Assembly: GCF_032118995.1 (NCBI RefSeq)
Contig: NC_092651.1
Coordinates: forward strand, 13,479,285-13,543,284
Direction: 5' to 3'
Length of the DNA: 64,000 bases
Origin: Asterias amurensis
Lineage: Eukaryota; Echinodermata; Asteroidea; Forcipulatida; Asteriidae
Shown one piece after another: positions 1 to 10,400 of this stretch (the stretch's first letter is position 1; each line of letters begins with the position of its first letter). Both the position numbers and the translations under genes were made by a program. The notes under the pieces are model-generated. The model searched no databases. It saw nothing but the letters and a program-made list of their open reading frames with translations, and was not told the DNA's origin.

Positions 1-431
1 TTTTTAATACTTTTTGGGATTCTTATCAGTATATGCTCTGACCGTCTTCAATGTCTTGACTGATTAGCTTTTTGCTACAACTATAGTGCACCCAATGACT
101 TCAAGATTCGAACTATTAAAATGATCAAAAACGATTTTATTCGAAGCTGCTTGACTTGGGACAGAGTTTATCATTATCATCCCCATTGCATAAGTTCAGA
201 AATATAATACCCCCTAACCTCGCATTGCATTTGGTGAATAAAATGGCTCGCACTCTGCAAAGTGTAGTGGATTATTTTGTGTCATAATAAATCAATCTAA
301 TTTACTTAAAGCACTTGAATCATAAAGCACTTGAATCAGTTCATAATACCCAGGTATAGATGTTTATAGTTTAACATTGGCATTTGGAGTTTATTGATAT
401 ATCTGCTTCATGTTGAACCATTCTACTTTAG
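1..431. other. Intronic sequence upstream of first visible ACE exon
   Basis: AT-rich sequence before the first recognisable ACE exon. A short direct repeat of AAAGCACTTGAATCA lies near 307-336. I see no coding exon here; the preceding ACE exons must be left of the window. The stretch ends in the acceptor TTCTACTTTAG. Confidence 0.6.
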
Positions 432-3400
432 AATTACACTGTTGGTCGTATGTTTGAAGTTGCCAATGAGTTCTACACGTCCATGGGTCTACTGCCCGTT
501 CCCGAGCAATTCTATAATAAATCTCGCTTGACAAGCCCCGATGATGGACGGTCGGTCGTGTGTCATGCAATGGCTTGGGAGTTCTACAATAAACAGGATT
601 TTCGGTAAGATGGTTTTCGAATCGCGTTTTATAAAAGGTCTAAATACTACCAAAAAATTGGATGGTGTTATTCCTCCAGGAATATAATTATTATTTTTGA
701 CACATTGCTATTAGCACTTGAGCTTATGCGTCACCTACACCAATGATTGTAATTAGGAACAATCCATTAATAGATTTAAAATTAAATCTTTTTTATACTT
801 GAATTTTAAATGTTTGTTGTTTGTTTCTAAATCTTATAATGGATTGGTCCCTAATTACAATCCTTTGGATTAATTTTAAATCCCTCCAGTTTAGAGACTG
901 AGATATACAAATGAATTTGTATACCCAGTCAATTCAGAGATCTGTTTACTTATCCATTTTTTTCGTTCTATTTCTCAGGGTAAGCATGTGTGGTGATGTA
1001 AACATGGCTGACTTTATTACTGCACATCACGAGCTGGGTCATGTACAGTACTTTCTGCAGTACCGTAATCAGCCCATCGTGTACCGTCTATCGGCATGTC
1101 CAGCATTCGGTGAGGCCATAGGAGACGTTGTGGCCATGTCTGCCTTCTCTCCCAATAATCTCTACAGAATCGGTCTCATCGATGAGATAAAAGAAGACAA
1201 AGGTGAGAACAATAGACCGTTATCATGCTGCCTCCATCTTGGTCATGTTCCTCGTATCGAAAAACAATAATGAATGCTAAAAGGTCATTTTGCAAATAGG
1301 AGCCAGACTATTTTGTTCTTCCAGCCTCGGTTTGGTATCATTGGTATCAATGGGAGAAATCCAAGATGGCTGCACCATGATAAAAGTCTAAAGACCCTTC
1401 CCATGAAATAATTATGCTCATAACACATAATGCGTATGCGTACAGACCCTATTGGCTGGTAAACGCCATAGAGATGTGCACTCTAATAAGCAGGCGCACA
1501 ATCCCATCTGCGTCATGCAGCCATTAGCCGCATAGTGATGTGCCATAATTTTGCAAATAAAAAAGGTTAACGGGGGCGTGTTAGTGTTTTTAATGGCGTT
1601 GTTTTTTTTTTTCTCAATTTTATTTATTTTGTTATGTCTCTTTTGCAGAAGCTGATTTAAATTTTCTAATGACCATGGCCCTGGATAAAATAGCCTTTTT
1701 GCCATTTGCAATCCTCGTAGACAAGTGGCGGTGGGGTGTTTTTAATGGCTCCATACCTCTTGAAAAATATAACACAAAATGGTGGGAATTAAGGTAAGCA
1801 ATATGATTTAATACTAATAAACAACTATTCATTTAGAGATTCAAGATACGTTACCGTAAAATACCAGGGCCCAATTTCAAACAGCTGCTTAACGGGAACA
1901 AAAAGCAGCTAAACACAATAAAATTATGCTTAAAAGAATCAGTTTAGCAGCCAAATTACTTAACATGTATCATCTGATACTGGTTGTCTTCTAAGCTGAG
2001 ACGAACATTTGTAAGCAACTTTTGAAATTTGGGCCCTGAAAAGTTAAAGGTTCAGGGTTCATTTTATTTTTACACACGTACCAAGAAATTAAAATATGTA
2101 GGCACACACACTTATTGCTAAGCACAGACAAATACTGCTAAGCAGATATAGGTTACCAGCCAAAGCTGAATAGAAATGTTTGCAACTGTCACTCACTGTT
2201 TTTCGTGCTTATCAAAGGAATTTGCTGGTTGGCACATGGCAGTGAAATGCAACTACAAGTTTGGCAGTATAAAAGCCAGGGTTGCTGTTGTTGCAGAAAT
2301 GACCTTAATATAACAACAACAAAAACATACCATCAAAAATTCGATAATAATATTTGCAACTACGTGATAAAGAAATACACTACAAAATATTGCATAAGTA
2401 ATATCCAGTGTCTTTTGTGACATTTTAAAAGTTAATATACATAAGAAGATTGGGCCATCAGTACTTGACAATAAACAACGCGTAAAACTGACTGGTTACA
2501 TTTTTAATAATTTGGGGTGAACAAAGAAAAAGTTGCTAGAATCGAACCTGCAACCTTAAGCACGTTACTATGGAAGTCATGTTTAAGTCCCGCTCACGTT
2601 TTCTTTGTTCATCCAAATGAAATTTAAAACAATGTATCCACTGTTAACATATGTATTTTAAATTCTCAGAAAGAATGTGCTACTATATGATCAAATGATG
2701 TATTTAATAAATGAGTATAATAGATGTTAAATTTGCCTCAGGGATAGGACTATTAATTTAGGTTTTTACCCATACACCGATATGTGTTTGCACTGTATAC
2801 TCAGTACTTTCCCGAGTCCTGTGAACAAATATCACAGGCATGTTACTCGAGTGGGATTTGAACCCACGACAGCTAGAGGCAGTTCGAATCCTATGTTTTG
2901 GCAGTGGGTACCGCAACGATATAATAAATTAATTGTTATGTATCTCTACATGCAGGAATCAGTTTCAAGGCATTGCTCCACCCATACAGAGAAATGAGAC
3001 ACATTTTGATCCTGTTTCTATTTACCATGTCAGTGCTGATGTCAGCTATGTTAGGTGAGTGTCATAATCTTGCCAAGTTTTGTCCTTTGGAAATATAAAG
3101 TCACAAAGTGCTTTCGAGTGCACCATTTCAAGCCAAACATTTCTTGTTCTTTTTTCCGTTTAGGTATTTTTTATCTTACATCGTACAGTTTCAACTTCAC
3201 GAGGGTTTGTGTCGCCATGCTGGTCACATTGGTCCTTTGCACCAATGTAATGTGTACAACTCCACGGCAGCGGGACAAGTATTTGGGTAAGTGCACTGTG
3301 AGTATGTGACATGTTAGACTGCTCCCTTTGAGCATCGAGTTATTTACGAATGTATCCATAATCCTGGTCCAATTTCATCACTGTTTAGCAAAAAAAGCAA

Positions 3401-4022
3401 AAGCTGAATCAGGCACCAGTCGCAACAATGTCAATTGTAGGGAATTTTGGTTAGTAACCTGTTCCTGATAAGCAAGATACTTTGTGCTCAGCTTTTTGTA
3501 TGCTTACAGGCTGCATGAATTTGGGCCTGTAGGTTCAAATCGTAAAACACCAAAGTTTTTCACTGTCTGATTTGTATGCATTTACTTTTTATCTCTCTGC
3601 ACTCTGTAGCCAAATGCTTAGGATGGGCATCAGCCAACCCTGGCCCGAAGCAATGTTTGTTGTGACCGGCCAGAGACACTTTGACGCGGGCCCGATCGCC
3701 GACTACTTCCGACCACTCACCGAGTGGATCACGGAACAGAACCGTCAAAATGGCGATGAGCCCGGCTGGCCAGACAGTGATTGGATACCTCCCCTTCCCA
3801 AAGGTGGGTTATTAATCAAAGTGTTCAGAGTCACACAATTTGATAACTCTAAACTGATTCCAATGTTCGCCCTTTTAATATTCCTATTTATTTCTATTTA
3901 ATACAGATTGGAAGTCTGGAGACCCATCTTCGGGGAGTTGTTTGAATAACTATTCAGCTGTGAGCTTATGCACCAGTCTAGCTCTTACATTTCTTTGCCT
4001 CTGTTTGCAGTCGCAAAAATAA
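432..4022 (+). CDS. ACE: Angiotensin-converting enzyme (peptidase family M2), C-terminal part, 7 exons, 5' end outside window
   Basis: Zinc dipeptidyl-carboxypeptidase of the ACE family, normally a cell-surface ectoenzyme. Exons read as 432-604, 979-1202, 1649-1793, 2956-3054, 3164-3286, 3610-3803 and 3907-4022 (TAA). All junctions are GT-AG and keep frame. In order they encode LLPVPEQF and [12 protein letters not shown], the zinc motif HHELGH, the third ligand in FGEAIGD, a [11 protein letters not shown] segment, [15 protein letters not shown], and GPLHQC plus QPWPEAM. The catalytic Glu of HExxH, the downstream Glu ligand and the paired Cys of the LC/HQC region are present. The position equivalent to Lys511 of human testis ACE is Ile here, as hydrophobic as the Leu in ACE2, and the residue before the Glu ligand is Gly instead of His. 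The protein ends in a short hydrophobic tail, [18 protein letters not shown], so it is probably membrane-anchored (TM or GPI). Whether it has one or two M2 domains cannot be told. Confidence 0.93.
1212..1390. mobile_element. MITE-like element, family CCATCTTGG, copy 1
   Basis: The left end ATAGACCGTTATCATGCTG with CCATCTTGG mirrors the right end AAGATGGCTGCACCATGAT with AAAAGTCTA, giving terminal inverted repeats of about 30 bases. It starts only about 9 bases after the splice donor of the second visible ACE exon. Two further copies are at 14602-14775 and 20438-20615. Confidence 0.7.
1866..2037. mobile_element. Foldback MITE, GGGCCCAATTTC family, copy 1
   Basis: Begins AGGGCCCAATTTCAAA and ends TTTGAAATTTGGGCCCT, an almost perfect terminal inverted repeat of about 16 bases. 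The interior is rich in GCTGCTTAA/TTAGCAG motifs. Lies in an ACE intron. Confidence 0.75.
2510..2620 (-). repeat. tRNA-like SINE fragment, family 3 (TTTGTTCA-flanked)
   Basis: Starts with GGGGTGAACAAAG, holds an anti-B-box-like GAATCGAACCTGCAACC and ends TTTCTTTGTTCATCC. It resembles the units at 14155-14340 and 24245-24430. Fragmentary. Confidence 0.4.
2716..2912 (-). mobile_element. tRNA-derived SINE, family 1, internally deleted copy
   Basis: Shares most of its length with the fuller copy at 6754-7000, including CCCATACACCGATATGTGTT and GTGGGATTTGAACCCACGAC. It lacks the roughly 52 bases that carry the A-box half of the tRNA-like head. It ends about 40 bases before the acceptor of ACE exon 2956-3054. 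Confidence 0.75.
3363..3529. mobile_element. Foldback MITE, GGGCCCAATTTC family, copy 2
   Basis: Ends CCTGGTCCAATTTCATC and ATGAATTTGGGCCTG are inverted copies of each other and match the family at 1866-2037. Located in the ACE intron between exons 3164-3286 and 3610-3803. Confidence 0.65.
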
Positions 4023-4039
4023 GCTGAAAATACAAGGTT

Positions 4040-4045
4040 TTTATT
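4040..4045 (-). terminator. Candidate poly(A) signal of the DEG/ENaC gene
   Basis: TTTATT on + (AATAAA on -) about 435 bases past the channel stop codon. If used, the channel mRNA would run into the last ACE exon/3'UTR, making the convergent transcripts overlap. A closer non-canonical signal may be used instead. Confidence 0.25.
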
Positions 4046-4126
4046 CAAATTAAGAGAAAACAATTCTTGAAAGCATTTTTTTTGTCCATACATTTTATCT
4101 ACACAGTGTTTACAAAATTCCGTAAT

Positions 4127-4132
4127 AATAAA
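4127..4132 (+). terminator. Candidate poly(A) signal of the ACE gene
   Basis: AATAAA about 105 bases after the ACE stop codon, the first canonical hexamer on this strand. Cleavage would fall near 4145-4160. Position is inferred without transcript data. Confidence 0.4.
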
Positions 4133-4240
4133 AACAGCGTATATTTTCAATCCTGTATAAACATACTACATGGTGGTCAATTACAATTTATTGCAATCAT
4201 GAAATTGCCTTTGTGATTAAATCTGTTCTGACATGTGCAA

Positions 4241-4443
4241 CTGGACCCAATTTCATAGAGCTGATTAAGCACAAAAACTAGCTTAGCACAACAACGTTAT
4301 GCTAACCCCAAAAAGGTTAACAGCTAATTCACCATATCACTTACAAAATTGAACTAGTATGCTGCTAGTTGTTGCTTATCACACATTTGTTAATCAATAA
4401 TATTTGTGCTTAATCTCTAGCTGTAACAAATTGTGCCCACTGG
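4241..4443. mobile_element. Foldback MITE, GGGCCCAATTTC family, copy 3
   Basis: Left end CTGGACCCAATTTCATAGAG, right end TGTAACAAATTGTGCCCACT, with the family's interior motifs (GCTTAGCACAACAACG, TTGTGCTTAATC). It occupies most of the gap between the convergent ACE and channel genes, so probably lies in one or both 3'UTRs. Confidence 0.65.
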
Positions 4444-4479
4444 TGTGGAACACGAGTCCAGTTGGATTACGATCAGCAG

Positions 4480-7400
4480 TCACTCGACCGAAGCTTGTTT
4501 TTTCTTCTTCCCAAAATCTCCAAGTTTTCTTTTTATCCCCCTACATCGCAAGGCTTGACCAGCTACGAAAAAGTCGATGAATTCAAAGATAGTTATGACG
4601 CTTCCACCGAGTAGCAGGCCCATTTCGCCACCAATTGAACCTTTAAACAAAAGGAGATGAGACAATGTTATTTAGAATGCGTTGTACACGCTATGATCAC
4701 TCAAAATGCTTCGGGGCATATTTATTTTGTTCATTCATAGTTCATTACTTTTTAATATCGTGCAGAGTATTGACCATTGACCGCATCTCAACAACACTTT
4801 TATTTTATATTGACTGCCTGTATAGTGTGTTTTAAATTAATGGCAAATAAATAGTAACAATATATAACCAGATTTTGTGTGTCTGTTTGAAAAACAGAAC
4901 ACTGGGTTTTCCGACTTTTATTTAAATGCAGCTCAAAAAGCCGACTTAAAAAAGTGACGTTATCTCAATTTTCAATATAACACGTCCTTGTTTATTTTCA
5001 AACCAAGATTCGTAGACATATAACTCTTAAAAAGTGCATCTTTAATGTGGCGTCCCAAAACGCGTAATGACGTCATCATGACGCCTATGCCAACCAACGC
5101 GGTTTGTTTGCATTGACAAGTGCACCTATAACACGTGACGTCGTGGCACGTAATAGGACCCTTTCTGTGGGACATACAACAATTAACTGAACTAAAATGG
5201 CAATAGTGCCAGAAAAGCCATCAATACTGTTGGTTTAACTTGTTTCGCTTCACGTAAAAATTGTTCACATACGCCCTCTCGCGGTCAGCATTACTTCGAG
5301 TTGGTCTTTACCTGCCGTCAAAAAGCATACTATAACACTTTATGCTTTCGAAAAAAACATTTTGGTGGGATTCAAAGCCGCAGATTTCTATACCAGCATT
5401 TTCTATGTCTGCTCGTTTAAGTGATGGACGCTAAATGGAGTTAAGTGTCGCAGTTTAACAAACACAATAATTAATTAAATATTTAAAAGTTTGTTAATGT
5501 TCTTACTCATGAGACTGAATATGCCCAGAACTTCCTTTTGGCTGGACGTCTCCTCTCGAAAATCCTCAAAATATATGGAAATCTCAACTACGTTTTCTCT
5601 GCAAATAAATTAAAAATGGGATTTATAGTCATGACATAATATTGAACAAAATATCAATTGTATGACAGCATTTGATGTAAGCAACTTGGCTCAACATTGT
5701 CATTATGGGCTGGTCCTTTTTCTTGTGCATTCCTTTTGTAGTCCACAAAATATATAAAGTGTTGTTACAACACCTTAATACTGTTTTTAGATTTGAATGT
5801 TGGTGTTCATGTTCATCAATGCTTTGTTTCCATTGTTACAGTATTAAAATCACTTATCATTTTCATTATAATTTGTTTTTTTCTTTTTTCCGCATGTATG
5901 TAACTCCTGGGGTTACCGACCGTTACCCTCGCATGATAGTATAGGGGTTTATAACGAATAACTCACTAAACACGCTTACTTTTCTTCTTCCTTGGTCCAA
6001 TTGAGATGCCGGTGTAAATCGGTGTGTGATGTATAGGTTGCTCTTGCATAGCTAATTCGTGACCGATATACCTCTTCATGGCATGGTGTATTACATTCGC
6101 AATGCGACGCTAAATCTAAAACAAAAACAAGATAAAAAAGAGACATTCATTAAAATAATACTGCATAATGTATTCAGATGACTTTTGCTCCCAGCACGGA
6201 TTATTGAGGGTGTTTTACCTCAGCATTGCCAGCATATCCACACTCATGTTCCTATAGACGATGTGACCTCTGACGTCACACGAAAACCATAACATGATTC
6301 GCGCGCATACCGCCGGGCAAAACCTTTGTGTTTTGGTAGCCAGCTAGAAAGTGTACGCAATCTTACTTTGACTACGCAACTCAGTGCCCGGCGAAACATG
6401 ACGTATGTAGTGTTTTGTCAACAGAGGGCGGTTTGAATGTAAACATAGGTCACATCGTCTATACACGTTGCAGCATACACTGTAAAAACTATGTCATTAA
6501 TGTTCCTCGAGTCTATAATAATTTTAAGTGACAAACTCTGACCCGGCGTTAATCATCACAAACGATATAATGAGGAGTGTTGGTTTCGTCACATTTTGCA
6601 GCAATATTTCAAATTGACCCTCCCGTTGTTCCAGAGTACCAGGTTCACCCTGTCTTCGTTCTACCATAACTCGTATTTGTACTGGTTCATAGATATGTAT
6701 GTCGCACTTTTTTGGGGCTATTTAGCAAGTGTTTATTTTAGTTGAGAAATGTTTATAATAGATGTTAAATTTGCATCGGGGATAAAGAATATTAATTTTG
6801 GTTTTTACCCATACACCGATGTGTGTTAGCACTGTATACTCAGTACTTCCCGAGTCCTGTGAAAAAATATCACAGGCATGTTACTCGGGTGGGATTTGAA
6901 CCCACGACCCTTGCAATTCTAGAGCAGTGTCTTACCAACTAGACTACCGAGGTTGCCCGGCAGCTAGAGGCAGTTCGAATCCTATGTTTTGGCAGCGGGT
7001 GAGAAATGTTGTACATACCATAATTGGTGGCGCACTGCAACCTTCGTAAGTTGCAGTATGGGAACCCTGAAGATGCTGTATTGACAGAAAGATATCAACA
7101 TTATTGTGATAAATATTCTGGCACGATATATTCTGGCCATAGAATCAAATTTGTTGGGATGTAAACGACATTTTGTTGAAGAAAGGCATGGCATACGTTT
7201 CGTAACCACCCCTAAAATTAATTGCAATAAAAACTTACTCGGTTAAAAGTACAACGTAATTCGACATTATCAAGCATTTTGAGAATCAACACTTCGAAAA
7301 AATGCTCCCAGAAAAGAGTTTAGTTTGTTGATCCCCAAAATCGTAATTTGAGAAACGTTACTGTCACAAACGCTTCTCATATTGTGTATTCGAATTGCTA

Positions 7401-10400
7401 ATTATTCTTCTTGCGTTGACCAAACCACTCCGGATTGTCGGTGGTATCTCAAAACCGCTATTCACCTTTTGAAATGAAATTTTCCCTGGCTGGTTGTTTT
7501 GTATGTAATACCTTCATTTTCATAAATTCAAACGGTTCTAAAAACCAAACGTATACGATCCCTTTAACGGAGCAAAATGTTGAACTTCACACCGTGTTGA
7601 ACTTCACAACATTGTTATTTTGTTGTTTGGAGTATGTGTTTGTTGGATGCGTACGTACCCGACATGTATGGAGTTATACAACCGCACTTGGCCATTGATG
7701 CATTGGTTATGCATTCCATCATACAAGCACTGGTGGAGTAGTTGAGATGTGGGAAATATTGCAAGCGAGTCTTGCTGCAGTTGCTATCATAGGGAGACTG
7801 CAAGCTTGTTCTCTGTAGATGCAAACACACAAATGTTTTATTTAGTCAGATTTATTTCTTAACACATTTTTTATTAGATATTCCCTTACTCAAATGGCAG
7901 GACCACCACATCAAGGGGAGGGCTACATTTCACCGATTAAGGCTACCGACCCAAATCAACTGCCATCAGGGGCACATTGTCAGCTTTACTCCTGGGGTTG
8001 AAACAGTTTTACACCCCCCTTCTTCACAGTTCAATAGTGTGTAAATAGGCACGGGTATCATCCACTTGAGCCTGGTTGTAGAGCAGAATGCGATACATTC
8101 ACAACAGTTTTCGAAGCAATGGTTAAGTGCCTAGCTTAAGGGTACAGGTATCATGATCGGGATTTGAACCCACACCGCTGCTGACAATAATGTCTGAGCT
8201 TTGGTCTGATGGTGAACTAGACCGCTCGAAACACGGTGATTACACACCGATGTATGTTTGCTTTGGTAATGACTTTCTTACTTATGTGTCTACAAGATTT
8301 CACTGACTGTTCGTTTCAGTCAACAACAATCGAGCAACCAATTCAAAGGGTCATCTTGGTGTTGGATCATTTATTTGATATGATTATTTTGATATTTATT
8401 TTATTTGATCGCTTTTATTGGACTAGTGTCTGTTGTGACGAGCTGGTGCCAATATAACGTGTACATACCCAATATTTCTTGAGGCTAATAATTGTATGAT
8501 CACCCGGTGCTACAGCAATGGCCAGATTCTTTATCAGATTCGTATTTCCTCGTGGCTCTATGGCGACCTTAGATAGCAATAAAATCATATCACGGTAAAC
8601 AGTCATTATTGTCAAGGAAAATACTGAATAAAGTGTTTTAAAGCTATTATACACTTTCGGTAAACAGTATTGTCCAAGTACCACACTTCGTGTATCACAA
8701 CTTGCATGTAAAATAACAAACCTATAAAAAATTTAGGCTCAATCGGTCATCGGAGTCGGGAAAAAATAACGGGAAAACCCACTTTTGTTTCCGCACGTTT
8801 CGCCGTGTCACGACATGCGTTTAAAATAAATCCGTAATTCTCGCTATCGAGAATTGATATTGTTTTAATGTTTTCTCAAAAAGTAAAGCATTTCATGGAA
8901 CAATATTTCAAGAGAAGTCTTTCACTAATACCTTCTGTAAACCCTGTAAGTTATTTGTAAAACTTTTGTCTTTCTTTTCTGTACCGAAAGTGTAATGGCT
9001 TTAAGTAAAGAGGGGAAATGTTTGTGGCAGCTTACCTTGAAACAACTCCCGAAATCGTTATCTGTCGTGTACTCTGACTTTTCAACATTAAGTTGCACCC
9101 ACAGTCCACCATAGCCTCCAGGTGCAGTGCTTCTCAAACCACTCCCTTCTACCGCTGTATCTAACCCATTGAATGCATAACACACTCCAACATCCGTCCA
9201 AACTTGTGTGAAGTTATCAGCAGAACAGTTCTGCCCTCCTCCCCAATAGCAATTCAACAGCATGGTGTCCATGTTGTGTGCAACTGCCCTTCCAATATAT
9301 TCCAAGTCGACACCATTGATGTCTGCATCTAGATCGTTGGTTTCTTGCTGTATGGTTGGAGGTGCACTCTTTGAACTTGCCAGTGATCGGGGTCCAGCAG
9401 TCACAACCGTCTGTCCGTACAGCTCTGCTAATGTTATGTTCAGTGCAGATCTCTTGACTGCGTTACAGTTGCAAATGATGACTTTAGGAAACTCTGTGTC
9501 TCTTGGTGTGTTGAATGACATGACCGTGTTTGTGGAATACTTGAAATAGTCGCCTATGTGCGACAGAATCGCCATGGACACCAAGTAAACAATTGCAACA
9601 AACAGAATTGTCCAGATCAACCTGTAATTTAATTTGGAAATGATGAAATAATTGTCAAACTTGGAGAAGAACTACAATTTAAAAAGTATCATCTACATTT
9701 ATTTGGATTCAAAAACGAACCTCGTAATCAATGATTTATCAATATTCCATAAAGGCCTTAAAAGATATGAAGAGTTTTGTGAACAGTAATTATTTTGGTT
9801 TAGCGGTTTTTGTATTTATTTATCATAATGCACGCATAATTGACAATACCTGAATCAAAAATAATTTTAATTTCAGATACATTTATTTCGTGTCAACACC
9901 AATCAACACAAAGTGTGACCATTGCTAAGGAAAAATGAAAACTTGATCCAGTTATTGAACATTAAATAGATAATAATGTGACATTAACACGTATAACAGA
10001 GAAGCAAATGCTGTTTGTTCCCCCTTCCCTATAAACACAAAGACAAAAGAGGGCGCTGTAAGGAAGAAGTTTGTGTACACAGTTCGCTGTATGAACGTTG
10101 ACTTGTCTCATAGCATTATTTAGTATGACTATTGATGAAGCATCAGACAGCGTATACGGTTATGAACAACCCATACATAAAACAGCAATTGTAAGGGGAA
10201 AGTTGGCTTAAATGCAGTGGACACTATTGGTAATAACTCAAAATAATTGTAAGCATAAATCCTTACTTGGTAACAAGAAACGGCTCCCTCTGAAGTGACG
10301 TATAGTTTTCGAGAAAGAAGTAATTTTCCACGAATTTGATTTTGAGACCTCAGATTTAGAATTTTGAGGTCTTGAAATCAAGCATCTGAAAGCACACAAC

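Noticed and set aside
911..1270. Open frame starting at 911 as a stand-alone protein
   Set aside because: Only 979-1202 is real, as an ACE exon. The upstream part is intron and the tail runs past the donor into a MITE.
6890..6962. Functional tRNA gene
   Set aside because: A- and B-box-like motifs exist, but the acceptor stem and arms do not pair well and the sequence recurs as part of a longer SINE.
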